From assembly GCA_965240325.2 (NCBI GenBank), contig OZ251228.1, forward strand, positions 2,976,001-3,040,000: a stretch of 64,000 bases of DNA. The letters run 5' to 3'. Shown piece by piece: positions 51,590 to 61,816 of this stretch. This stretch comes from Rebecca billardiae RCC1528. Lineage: Eukaryota; Haptophyta. The notes below the pieces were generated by a model. The model made no database searches, had not been told where the DNA came from, and worked only from the letters and a program-made list of their open reading frames with translations. Position numbers and translations under genes: made by a program. Numbering within the stretch: the first letter of the stretch is position 1; each line of letters starts with the position of its first letter.

Positions 51590-53266
51590 CTAGCACAGCA
51601 GCGGGCTGCTGAGCACCGCAAAGCCGGCGGCGACGCCGCCCTCGTCCGTGCCGACGAGCTTGGTGCGCAGCAGGTGCCCCGCCGCGCTGTTCAGCAGCGG
51701 GGGCGCGCCGCCGCCGCCGAGGTACACGCCGAAGACGCCGAGCTCGCACGTGGCCTCGCCGTACGCCACCTGGTTGTCGCGGCAGAGCGCCGCGCGCCTG
51801 GGCGTGGGCTGGATGCGCTCCATCAGGATGAAGCCCTCGCGCTGCCCCGCGGGGAGCGCGCGCAGCGCGGGCAGCACCGCGCGGCCGTACGTGTTGTGCC
51901 CGCCGCCCTCGCGCTGCGGCTTGAGCACGTACCCCTCGGGCCGCTCCTCCAGCAGCCGCAGCGCGTGCGCGTACTCGCCCTCCGTCTGCAGCGAGTAGAG
52001 CCCGGCAAACGTGCGGGCCATCGCCGCGCACGCCGCGGGCGGCAGGCCGAGCCGCTGCAGCGCGCCCGGCTGTGCGAGCAGCTGCTGCACCTTCTTGGTG
52101 CCCGCGAGCTGGTAGCCGAGGCACGGGCACTTGATCGCGGCGGAGCGCTCGAGCAGCAGCCGCGCGTCCCACGCGCTCTGCGCCGGGTAGTCCGCGGGGC
52201 CGTACCCCGCGCGGAAGTAGACGACGCCCACCTCGACGGCGCGGCCGCCCTCCTGCACAAGCAGCGCGCCAACACGGCACGCGCCGCCGGCACGCGCGAG
52301 CGCGGCGCCCTCGGCGAGCTCGGCGAGCGTGCGCCGGAGCACCGGCACGCCGTGCCGCTCCCACAGCGCGAGCTCGAGCAGCAGCTGGTCGCCCACGTTG
52401 CTCTCGCCCGGCTGCACCACGAAGAGCACCGCGGGGCCCGAGGGCGTCAGCGCGGGGCGCGAGGACGTCAGCGCGGGGCCCGAGGGCGTCAGCGCGGGGC
52501 CTGCGGGGCCCGAGGCGCGCACGGGCGACGCGCCGCCCTGTGCGCGCGCGGGCTGCTGCGCGCCGTACGCGGCCACGGCGGCGGCGAGCGCGTCGGGCAG
52601 CGCGCGCAGCGCCTCGTTCTCGGGCAGCGCGCCCTCGCGCGCGTACGCCCGCGCCGCCTCCGCCCCGAGCACCTCGGCGCACGCGCCGTGCTCGCGCGCG
52701 CGCAGGAAGGCGTGCAGCTCCGACAGCCGGCCGCTCAGGCAGCCAAACGAGGAGGCGATCGTGTTGAGCTCGACCTGCAGCGGGCGCGCGCCGTCGGCGG
52801 CGGAGGATTCGTCCACCATGTAGTCGGAGCGGTGGATGCCCAGCCGCAGCGGCTGCCGCTCCTCCGCGCCGTCCGCCAGCGCCGCGCGCCACAGGGCCGC
52901 GAGCTGGCCGGTGAACTCGTCCGACGCGGACGTGGCGGCGAGCGCGGTGCCCAGCCACTCGTGGTCGCGCGAGACGGCCTCGACGAGCTCGTTGAAGAGC
53001 GGCGCGAGCGCGCGCGCCGTCTCGAACGCCTCGCGGTCGAGCGGGAAGGGCACGAGCGCGAGCGGCGCGTGCACGTACCGGCCGGGCTCGGGCGACATCT
53101 GCAGCCCGCGCGCGCTCGCCCAGCCGAGCGCGCGCGCCACGAGCGCGGGCGAGGCGGGCGCGCCGGTGGCGCGGGCGCACGGTGCGTGGCCCGCGAGGGC
53201 GAGCGCGAGCACCGCGCCCGCCGCCGCGCGCGCGCGCGCGCGGCGTCCGCTCGGCGTGCGCTGCAT
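51590..53266 (-). CDS. glutathione synthetase, eukaryotic type
   Basis: Catalyses ATP-dependent joining of gamma-glutamylcysteine and glycine. Intronless, 558 residues from the ATG at 53266. Family signatures occur in order: IHRSDYMVDE, QVELNTIASSFG, VVYFRAGYGPADYP, LAGTKKVQQLL, the ATP-binding YVLKPQREGGGHNTYG, and the ILMERIQP strand. The N-terminal 45 residues are Arg/Ala-rich with a hydrophobic stretch (AGAVLALALAG), compatible with organelle or secretory targeting; the frame also stays open upstream to 53401. At about 80 residues longer than the usual 475, the extra length lies mostly in the leader and in a repeated GPALTPS insert. It is divergent from SAR1, with 249 bp between start codons. 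The identification is secure; localisation is not. Confidence 0.9.
   Translation of the reverse strand: MQRTPSGRRARARAAAGAVLALALAGHAPCARATGAPASPALVARALGWASARGLQMSPEPGRYVHAPLALVPFPLDREAFETARALAPLFNELVEAVSRDHEWLGTALAATSASDEFTGQLAALWRAALADGAEERQPLRLGIHRSDYMVDESSAADGARPLQVELNTIASSFGCLSGRLSELHAFLRAREHGACAEVLGAEAARAYAREGALPENEALRALPDALAAAVAAYGAQQPARAQGGASPVRASGPAGPALTPSGPALTSSRPALTPSGPAVLFVVQPGESNVGDQLLLELALWERHGVPVLRRTLAELAEGAALARAGGACRVGALLVQEGGRAVEVGVVYFRAGYGPADYPAQSAWDARLLLERSAAIKCPCLGYQLAGTKKVQQLLAQPGALQRLGLPPAACAAMARTFAGLYSLQTEGEYAHALRLLEERPEGYVLKPQREGGGHNTYGRAVLPALRALPAGQREGFILMERIQPTPRRAALCRDNQVAYGEATCELGVFGVYLGGGGAPPLLNSAAGHLLRTKLVGTDEGGVAAGFAVLSSPLLC
52433..52496. repeat. 21-bp minisatellite inside glutathione synthetase
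   Basis: Three near-perfect copies of GGGCCCGAGGGCGTCAGCGCG, read on the minus strand as GPALTPS, GPALTSS/RPALTPS-type heptads. They lie in a loop just before the conserved VVQPGESN segment and keep the frame. Confidence 0.8.
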
Positions 53267-53515
53267 GCGCTGATTGCGTGCCGCCCTGCTGCTGCACTCG
53301 CAAGTCCGGTGCGCAGCGCCACGCGTGTGCGGTGCAAGTTTGGGCGGTGGAACTTCTCGACACGCGTCGAACGGCCCCGCCATCGTGATTCCGCTGCACA
53401 AGGCAGCTGCTCGCGCCGACGAGACCGGCTCAGAAGCGGCGGGAGCGCGACTCGCGCCAGCTCAGCGTCCTCCAGCCGCCGCTCCCGACGCGGCGAGCCG
53501 CGCACACCGGAAGCC

Positions 53516-54668
53516 ATGTTCATCGTCGACTGGTTCTGGGGCGTGCTCAACTTCCTGGGTGCGCACGCGCGCGGCGAGCTCGGCGTGTGGCTGGCACGCG
53601 GCGCGGCGCGCTGACCGCGCGCCTGCGGCGGCGGTTGGGTGCGCGCCCGGGCGGCGCGCGAGCAGGTCTGGCCCAGAAGAACGCAAAGATCCTGTTCCTC
53701 GGGTTGGACAATGCGGGCAAGACGACGCTCCTGCACGTGCTCAAAGACGAGCGCCTCTCGCAGCACCCGCCGACGCAGCACCCGAGTGCGCGCGCTGGAG
53801 GCGCGCCCGCGCGCGGCGCACCGAGGGCGCGAGCGCGCCGTGCTCACGCGCTCGCCTGGCGTGCGCGTGCGCGCGCCGCGCGTACGCAGCGTCGGAGGAG
53901 CTGAGTATCGGCAAGATCAAGTTCCGCACCTTCGATCTGGGCGGTCACGAGATTGGTGCGCGCGCGCGCGCGCTCGCTAATTGGCGCGGCGGTGCGGGCG
54001 GCTCACGCGCACGCGCGCGCGCGCCGCGCCGCGCTGCGGCGCGCACAGCCCGGCGCGTGTGGAAGGACTACTTCCCGCAGGTGGACGCGATCGTCTTCCT
54101 CGTCGACGCGATCGATCGCGAGCGCTTCCCGGAGGCCAAGAAGGAGCTCGACGTGCGCGCGGCGCGCGCGCGCTCTCCCTCTCGCGAGCGCGCGCTCGGC
54201 GGCGCGGGCGCGCAGCGCGCGGCTCGCGCGCCGCACGGCACTGCGCTGGCGTGCGCCGCAGGCCGGCCGTGCGGGCGGCGGCTGACCACCCTCGCGCCCC
54301 GCGGCCGCCGCGCGCGCGCAGTCGCTCCTCTCGGCCGACGACCTCGCGACGGTGCCCTTCCTGATCCTGGGCAACAAGATCGACATGGGGCGGGTGGCGT
54401 CTGAGGACGAGCTGCGCAGCGCGCTCGGGCTGCACCACCTCACGACCGGCAAGGGCAAGGTGGCGCTCAAGGACATCAGGCCGATCGAGCTCTTCATGTG
54501 CAGCGTCGTCAAGCGCTCCGGCTACGGCGAGGGTGCGCGCGCCGCGCGCGCGCGAGGGTGCGCGAATCGCGCGCCGCGCGCGCCGCGGCGTGCTCACGCG
54601 CGCCGCGCCCCTCGGCCGGCTTGGCGCGCCGCGCAGGCTTCCGCTGGCTCAGCCAATACATCAACTGA
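53516..54668 (+). CDS. SAR1: SAR1, small GTPase of COPII vesicle formation
   Basis: Six exons: 53516-53558, 53666-53785, 53890-53955, 54049-54152, 54322-54532 and 54637-54668. All five introns (93-169 nt) run GTGCGC to CAG, and the joined frame gives exactly 191 residues, the normal length. The N-terminus [11 protein letters not shown] is the SAR1 amphipathic helix that inserts into ER membrane. GTPase motifs are present: GLDNAGKT (27-34), the switch I Thr region [22 protein letters not shown] (70-75) with the catalytic His74, and NKID (129-132). The C-terminus FRWLSQYIN is typical. SAR1 recruits SEC23/24 to start COPII coat assembly. Because introns break the frame, no single long ORF covers the gene. 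Confidence 0.95.
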
Positions 54669-55477
54669 GGGAGGCGGCGCACGCGAGCGCAGCGGGCGGG
54701 CGCGGCGGCGCGAGCGCGCGCTCGGCGGCGTGAGCGGCCGAGTACTCGCCTCGCACCTTGGCAGATGCCCGCCCGTCCGCCTCCGCGCGCACGGCCGCGA
54801 GCTGGCTCGAGATGGCCTGTCAGAGGGCCGGCGCGTGCGTGAGCGACGGACCGTGCGCGAGGCGTCGGGCTGGCGCGGCGACGGCATGGCACGGCCGATG
54901 AAGCGTGCTGACCCGGCGAACGCCTTCGCACGCTTCTCACGGCGGTGCTGCGCTGGTTGCCGCCTGCCCCGCTGCGTGTCGACGCTGCCGCTGCAGACGA
55001 GGCGGAGCGGCATCAGGTATTGCATGCCCTCAATTCGCGCGGCCGCGAGCGGCACGCCATCACGATTCGCAACTCGTTGGTCGCCCGGCCGCCTTGCCGC
55101 TCGCGAGGCGCGCTCGCCGCTCGTATATCAGCTCGTCATGGCTGATGATGCGATCAGTCTGCGTCGTTATTATAACAGTAGTCGTATACCGGTACGCCTC
55201 CCCGGACCGGGGTCCGGGCCGACTCCGCGAGTCCGCCCCGGAGGCGGAGCGAGTCACCGGCCTCATCACGGCTCGCGGACCGCAAGGCCAGCGGCGTCGG
55301 CACGGGGCCCCCGGTCCCGGCGCGCGGCGGCGCCGGGCCGCCGCCGCATCACGGGCCGGTCCGGCGCCCGGTCCGATCGCGAGCCTGCCGCCATGCCGGG
55401 CAGCCGGGGCCGGTCCCCGGGCCTGAGCGGCAGGCTCGGGCCGGCTGGCGCCGGGCGCCCGAGTCGGCCAGTCTGGG

Positions 55478-55485
55478 TATATAAG
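55478..55485 (+). promoter_or_regulatory. isolated TATA-box-like element
   Basis: TATATAAG stands in a GC-rich setting and is followed by AGCTCAGACAGTCAGTCAGC. It looks like a core promoter, but no gene was found downstream on this strand, so it may drive an unrecognised non-coding transcript or be chance. Confidence 0.2.
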
Positions 55486-55712
55486 CTCAGACAGTCAGTC
55501 AGCAGAGTTATATTGATTATATATTAGCGCATCATCATCACGGAGCAGCAGTAGGGAGTAGGCGGCCGCGGGCGGCGCCGGTCCTATATTAATAAACTCG
55601 GCGCGGCGGCAGCGTCAGTGATCCGAGTCGTCGCGCGTCCGGTCGAGACGTCAGACGACTAGCAGTACTACTACTCGGACTCGCTCCGCCTGGTCAGTTA
55701 TAGTTCATCATC

Positions 55713-55765
55713 AATATATATACATATATATATATGTGTGTGTGTGTATATATATACATATATAA
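55713..55765. repeat. (TA)n(TG)n(TA)n microsatellite
   Basis: A run of alternating TA, then TGTGTGTG, then TA and ATA-rich sequence over about 50 bp. Compound dinucleotide repeat in a non-coding region. Confidence 0.85.
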
Positions 55766-56050
55766 TACGATCCCATCCGAGCATGGCGTGACCCGCCGAC
55801 CCCGCCCGCATAGAGTACAGCAGGCAATCGCGGGCCAATCAAGGAGCTGTCACGTTAGGAAACTGGGGCGCTTGCTATCTGCGGATCTGGCCTAGAAACT
55901 GAGACTAGCGATTGGCTGGTTCGCTATACGCATCTTCACATACTGCTAAGTAACCGGGACTACGTCGTCGCGGCTGACGAGTGGTCCACCGAGGCGCAGT
56001 CGGCGCCCCGCGGTGCGTCAGGGACTCGCGGCGCGCGGCCCGACTACGAG

Positions 56051-56664
56051 TATGGAGCGCTCGTTGGAACTTGAGCGGGGGTGGAACTTGACACCGCATT
56101 TCCCAGCGAAGTGCCCCATCTCGGCGGGGCTGGCACGGTCGGCACACGCTCCTGAGCGCTCGCTTCGCGGTGCGGCAGGCCTTGGGCAGCCCAGACAGAC
56201 ATGCCGCGACCGAATTACCGGGCCATGCGCGCACCACACCCGCGCTGCATGGCCTGCGCGCTGGACGACTGAGAGGCAACGCCGAACCACTGCATTCCAC
56301 TGCCCCGCATGCACCCCGAGTCACCTTCAGAGGGCGTCGACGAGCGCAGAGCGGGTGCGTGGGAGTTCGACCAACTCGTGTACCTTCTTGCAAGCACCAG
56401 CGGCGAGGTCGCAAGCCGAACCTTGACCAGCCGTGGAACTTGAGCTGGTCGGCAGCAGAACCACCGCGTTTAACCCGGATCAAGTTAGCAGCGTGCGAGG
56501 AGGAGGCGCGGTGCGCGTCCGCGGCTGGCGAGAGGCGTCCGGACCGTGCTGCCGTTCTCGGCCGCGCCCGCGCGCTTCCCGCCGCCGCGGGCCCCGTGTA
56601 CGCCCGTCGTCGCCCTCGCCGCGCGGGCGCCAAACCGGCGTCAAGTTCCAACGAGCGCTCCATA
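56051..56664. mobile_element. candidate 614-bp element with perfect 24-bp inverted ends
   Basis: TATGGAGCGCTCGTTGGAACTTGA, written here as two joined halves (TATGGAGCGCTC at 56051-56062 and GTTGGAACTTGA at 56063-56074), recurs as its exact reverse complement at 56641-56664. The related word GTGGAACTTGA occurs inside at 56081 and 56434. No transposase ORF is recognised inside, as in miniature inverted-repeat or foldback elements. Target-site duplications are not obvious from the immediate flanks. Confidence 0.45.
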
Positions 56665-57043
56665 CAGGCCAAGTCCAGACTTCCCCTGATGACTGACTCC
56701 TGCCACTCCTGGCCAGTGCACCGCATGCAGCATCCATGCAACATCATGCTGCCAGCAGATTTGCTCCATAAAATAATAATGGCCCAATAATATATTGTTT
56801 TCTTCGGCCTCGCCGGCCGGGCCCGTAAAGACTCAGCGGGGGGCTCAGCCCGCCCCCTGCGCCCCCGGCGCCTCGGCGCGGCGGGCGGACCTACTCAGCT
56901 AACATCATGCAGCCGAGCTCACGCTGGCCCGGATCGGCGCGGACAAACAAAAGGACAGCGCATCTGCCACGGGCACGACGGCACGAGGGCGAGGCCACGA
57001 GCAACCACGGAACCACCCGGCAGCGGCTGCGCCCGGGCGGCGC
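56665..57043. other. intergenic, 3' flank of formin gene
   Basis: AATAATAATGGCCCAATAATATATTG near 56771 (read in pieces) is AT-rich; the rest is GC-rich. No gene is seen. Confidence 0.4.
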
Positions 57044-60000
57044 CTATGGCAGCGGGCGGCTGAGCGGCGCCAACGCGTCGGCCTGCGGCAGCGGCAGCAG
57101 CACCGGCGTGGTCGCCGTCCTGCTGCCGCCATTGGCATCGCCGCACGGCCGCACCGCGAGGTGCGCCGCGGCCGCGGGGGTGCCGTGCGCGCGTGGCGCC
57201 TTGCCGGCGCTGCCGCCGATGCTCCCGCCGCTGGCGCTGGCGGCGGGCGTGGCGGTGGCGCGCTCGGCGCTTGGCGGGTGCCGCCGTTCGCTGCCGCCCT
57301 GATGGACGGCCCTGCGCGCGCGCGCAGCCGGCCCGCTCGAGTCTGCCGCCCCCTCCGCGTCCGAGTGCGACGCGGACGCGGTGGAGCCGGCGGTGGACGT
57401 GATCGCGCTGAAGCTCAGCCGCGCGACGGGCGGCAGCGAGCGCGTGGACGAGGCGGACTCGGAGGGCGAGGGCTCGGCGCGCGCGCGAGATGCGCGCGCG
57501 TGCGCGGCCGAGACGGCGGCAGGGGCGGCGCCGCCCTGTGCGTCGTGCTGTGCGCCGAGTGGCGGGGGCGAGAAGACGGCGAGCTCGAACACGTCGGGGG
57601 AGCGCAGCAGCTCGGCGCGCTCGCCGTGCGCGTCGGCTGGCGCGCGGCCGGCGGCGGCTGAGGCGGGCGGGGTGGCGGGCAGCTGTGCGCGCAGCGCGGC
57701 CGGCTGCGGCCGCGCCGCGCTGCTGTCGGCGTCGGCGTCGCTGGGCACCGGCGGCGCACTGCCGCCGGTGGCGCCGTCACGCCCGGCCGGAGGTGCGCGG
57801 CGCGGGGAGGAGGGTAGCGGGGAGGAGGGTAGCGGGGAGGAGGGTAGCGGGGAGGAGGGTAGCGGGGAGGAGGGTAGCGGGGAGGAGGGGAGCGGGGAGC
57901 AGGGTAGCGGCACCACGACGGGCGCAGCCAAGCGCGGCGCGCCCGCGCGCTCGGCCTCGGCCGGCGGCGCGTGTGGCGAGGCCGCGCGCGGCGAGTGCGG
58001 GGTGGGCGCGTGTGCGGTGGGCGCGTGGGCGGTGGCGGTCGCGTCTGCGGCCGGCGGCGGCGCGCTGCCAGCGGGCGCAGCGGCCGGGGCAGCGGCCGGC
58101 GCGCGAGCGGGCTCGGCGGCGGCGGGCGCGAGTGCGGGCGCCTCCACGGCCGAGGGCGCGCCCGCGGCGGGCGCGCCCTCGGCGCGCGGCGCGCGCGCGC
58201 GCCGTCGCCACGCGCCCGCCCCCTTGCGCTGCTGCGCGCGCGCGGCCGCCTGCTGCGCCGCCTGCTGCGCCAGCGCCTTGGCCGCGTGCCGCGCGCGCGA
58301 GCGCTCGACGGCGAGGCCGAGCTCGCGCACGGTGGCGAGCGCGCCGAACGCCGCGGCGGCGCTCGCGCTGATCCCGCCCGCGCCGCCGCGCGGCTGCTCC
58401 CCCGGCTGCGCCCCAAAGTAGTCGCACACGCGCCGCAGCTCGCCCTCCAGCATGGCCGCCTCGCCCTCCAGCCACGCCACGCCCGCGGCCGCGCGCGCCT
58501 CGAGCGCGGCGACGCGCATGCGCGTGCGGTCCGCCTTGGAGGGCAGCGGCGAGCGCGCGCGCGGCGCGGCGGCGAGCTCGGCCACCGGCGTGCGCGGGCT
58601 GGCGCAGCCCCACGCCGCCGAGCCCGCCTCGGCCGCGCCCTCGCCGGGCGGCGGCGGCGCGTGCACGCGCGCGGGGGCGCCCACCAGCCGCGCGCGCGCC
58701 CGCGCCACGTCCGCGGCCGCAAGCGCCGCGCCGCGCGAGGACCACGCACCGCGCGGCGAGGCGGCGGCGGGCGCGCCGCCCGGCGCGGGAGCGTCGGCCG
58801 ACTCGCCCCACGCCTCAAAGTCGCAGCAGTCGTCGATGATGGCCCACACCTCGGGCGGGGCGCCGTGCGCGCCCGCGCACGGCGGCAGCCACGTCGCGAC
58901 GCGCGCGCCCGAGGGCACCGCGAGGGCGCCGCCCGCCCACCCGCCCGCGCGCTGCCCCGCGCACCGCCCCGCGCACCGCCCGCCCTCGGCGGCGCGCGGC
59001 GCTGGGTGGGCGGGCGAGCCCGAGCCGCCAAGCCCGGGCGCGTCGCGCGGCGCGAGAGAGGCCTCGAGGATCTCCGCGCCGCTCGGCGGCGGCGCGGGCA
59101 GCGCGATGGGCGGCGGCCGGCAAGCGTCGGCGCGCGCGGCCGCGGGCGCGGCGGCGGGCTGCGCCGAGCCCGCGTCGCCCTCGGCGGCGACGCCGCCACC
59201 GGGCGGGTGCGGCGGCGGGGTGGGCGGCGAGCCCTCCGCTGCCGCCGCCGCGCCCGCCCGCAGCGCGTAGCGAACGACGCACGCCGCGTCGGCGGCGACG
59301 CTGAGCAGCCAGCCGCCGCCGGGCGCGGGCAGCAGCGCCGCGCCGCCGGCGGCAAACGCGGGCGGCGGCGGCGGCGGCGCGCACTCGGCGAGCTCGGCGC
59401 GCACGGCGGCGAGCTCGGCGCGCAGCTGCTCGAGCTGCACGAGCACGGAGGCGAGCGCGTCCGCGCCCTCGTCCGCGCGCGGCAGCGGGGCGAGCTGCTT
59501 GGGCATCGCGCGCAGCACACCCTCGCCGCCCGGCGCCGCGTCCGCCACGTGGCTGAGCGCGAGGTCGAGCAGGGAGGCGCCCGACTCCACGCCCGAGCGC
59601 ACGCGCTCGGCGGCGAGCGCGCCGCTGAGCTCGAAGCCGGCCGCGCCGCCGCGCGCCGAGCCCTCGTTCAGCACGTTGCCCGCGTCGAGCAGCGCGCGCA
59701 GCACGTAGCGCAGCCCCTCGCACCGCAGCGCGTCGCAAGCGGCCTCGCGCAGCGCGCCCAGCGCGGCGCCGGTCGCGCACAGCACGCCCTCGAGGGAGCG
59801 GCGCAGCGCGAGGAGCTGCAGCTTGCGCGCGGCGCGCGGCACGGCGTGCAGCACGCACGCGAAGCGCTCGGCGTCGCGCAGCCGCGCGAGCCCGGCCGCG
59901 CGGTCCTCGGCGCTCGGCTCGGCGCCGCCGTCGGCCGCGCCGCCGGCCGCGGCCGCGGCCGCGCCGAGCCGCTCGGCGCGCGCGGCCGCGGCCGCGCGCG

Positions 60001-60534
60001 CCTCGAGCGCGCTGAGCGCCTTGGCCTCGTCGGCGCTGGCGGGCAGCACGGTGAGGAGCTGCAGCGCGTGGTCGGCCGTGAGCACATCGTCCACGTCGAT
60101 GCTGTCCACCGCCTCCGCCAGCTGCTGCGCCGAGAGGTGGCGCAGCCGCGCGCGCACGATGTTTGCGTTGTTGGCGCGGCGCAGCTCGAGCGCGTGCAGA
60201 GGCGAGGAGGGGGCGCCCGCGCACGCGCCCCCGCCCGCGCGGCGGGTGGCGCCCGCGCCACCGCCCTCGCGCGGCGCGCCGTCCGCGCCCGCGCCCCTGC
60301 CCGCGCGCTGCGTGTTGGCAAAGTGCTGCCGCAGCGCGGCCGCGTGCGGCGCTGGCAGCGGCAGCGGCGGCAGCTGCGCCCACACGCACCGCGCGTCCGC
60401 CGCGCTCTCGGCGCGCAGCTTCTTCCAGTGCAGCGGCTTGAGCGCGGGGGGCGCGGCCGCGGCGGCGCGCGCCTTCAGCGCGCCTGCCGTCGCCACCGCC
60501 ACCACCGCCGCGCCCGCGCCGCCGCCCTTGGCGC

Positions 60535-60567
<33 letters not shown>

Positions 60568-61270
60568 GAGGCGGCGGCGGCGGCGGACCGCCGCTCGCGG
60601 CGGCGGCGGCGGCGGCTTTGGGAGGCAGCGGCGGCGGCGGCGGCGGCGGCGGTGGGGGCGGTGGCGGTGGCGGCGGCGGCGGCGGCGCTGCGGTGCCCGC
60701 AGACGAGCCCGCCCCCGCCGCCCCCGCCGAGCGGTTGGCGCTCGGCGCGCTCGAGGGCGCGGCAACGGCCTCGGCCGCGGGCGCGCTCGCGCTCGCGCCG
60801 ACGGCGCGCCAGTCGATGGGGCTGGTGGCCGTGCTCGTGACGCGCACCCCGCCGGCCGACGTCTCGACCACCAGCCCGCTCGGCCGCCGCGCCTTGCGCG
60901 CCTCGAGCTGCCGGATCCGCTCGTCGATCGGGACGAGCTCGTCGGGCGAGACGACGAACCGACCGCCGGCCGCGCGCGCGTCGACCGGGGTGTACAGGTG
61001 CTGCTGCATCGTGAGCAGGTTGACGTGCGCGGCGCGCAGCCGGCTGTTCACCATCGTGAGCAGCGTCGCGTCGTCGTCCGGCGTGGCGACGAGCGCGGGC
61101 GGCGCGGTCGCGCGCGGCAGCGGCGAGGATCGGAACGGCGGCGCGGGCGTGCGCATCAGCAGCTCGTCGCGCTGCACGGCCGCGTCGAGCGCGGCGTCGC
61201 GGGCGCGCGCCGCGGCGATCATCGCCGCCGCGTGGCGCGCCGTGCGCGCGCGCGACTCCGAGCTGCTCAT
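57044..61270 (-). CDS. formin (FH1-FH2 actin nucleator)
   Basis: Intronless, 1,408 residues from the ATG at 61270 (MSSSES); an upstream in-frame ATG at 61441 exists but adds an unlikely leader. The region at 60710-60535 encodes two poly-Pro blocks, the FH1 profilin-binding region. FH2 begins with LKPLHWKKL (about residue 280), followed by ELRRANNANIVRARL, LRDAERFACVL and the hallmark LLDAGNVLNEGSARGGAAGF. The dimer-closing end of FH2 seems displaced. A low-complexity insert of about 300 residues or more separates the last typical helices (about residue 630) from LEGELRRVCDYFG (about 945), which resembles the usual C-terminal YFG segment. No GBD/FH3, C2 or PTEN domain is seen N-terminally. The tail has SSPLP repeats. 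It likely nucleates and elongates actin filaments. Confidence 0.8.
57803..57905. repeat. 15-bp tandem repeat in formin tail
   Basis: About seven copies of GGGGAGGAGGGTAGC, read on the coding strand as SSPLP pentads. In frame and nearly perfect, so recently expanded. Confidence 0.85.
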
Positions 61271-61816
61271 CCCGCCGCTCAAACGCGCGCGCGCCGGCGC
61301 GACGACGAGGGCCGCCGAAAGGCGCGCTTGGCTGCCGCTTTTGAATGGAGGCAATCGCGCCACCGAGTGGCGCTCGTGAGCAGGTGCAGCACCGGACAAG
61401 TATTGTACTTCTGTCCGGTCTCGCCACTGTGCCGCTTTCATCAGAGTTCAGCATGGCGCCGGCCATGGACTGGCGACGCATGTGCGCATCGCCATCGAAG
61501 CCTCCTCAGGACGCAAGCGCGTGGGCCGTCGGACGCTTGCCTGCCGGGCTGCCACGCGGAACTTACTTAACACCACCGCCCGCGCCGCGCCACAGCTCGC
61601 GCAGCCCCGGAGCGCCACATCAATTGAACATTGCCGCCGCGTTCACTACCGTCAGCCTTCTGCGCTTGAAAGTTGAACTCAGATGAATCGGCGTCGGCCG
61701 GTCCGGGCGGCCGGCCGCACGGACTGGGGCCAACCGCCGGCAGCAGCCTGCGGCGGCCACGGGCGCGCCGACCTGCACTGGCCGGCGCCGCCACTGGCGG
61801 CCGCGGGCTGCCTCGC
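61271..61816. other. intergenic between VPS4 and formin
   Basis: About 550 bp downstream of the VPS4 stop and upstream of the formin ATG, both on the minus strand. Mixed composition, no gene, no clear core promoter. Confidence 0.45.

Larger units (their letters stand above)
54669..56050. other. gene-poor region with hairpins, TATA-like element and microsatellite
   Basis: No gene is recognised. GC-rich, partly palindromic DNA (8-bp arms CCCGGACC/GGTCCGGG at 55201-55218, GACTC/GAGTC at about 55221) precedes a TATA-like element at 55478. AT-rich sequence follows from 55500. The frames that run through it have no coding-like composition. Confidence 0.45.

Noticed and set aside
55766-55800. Possible 5S rRNA fragment (ATCCCATCCGAG)
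   Set aside because: Only about 11 bases agree with the conserved 5S loop region; the rest of the gene is absent.
57971-61570. A 1,199-codon plus-strand frame over the formin
   Set aside because: Arg/Gly-rich antisense shadow; FH2 motifs are clear on the minus strand.
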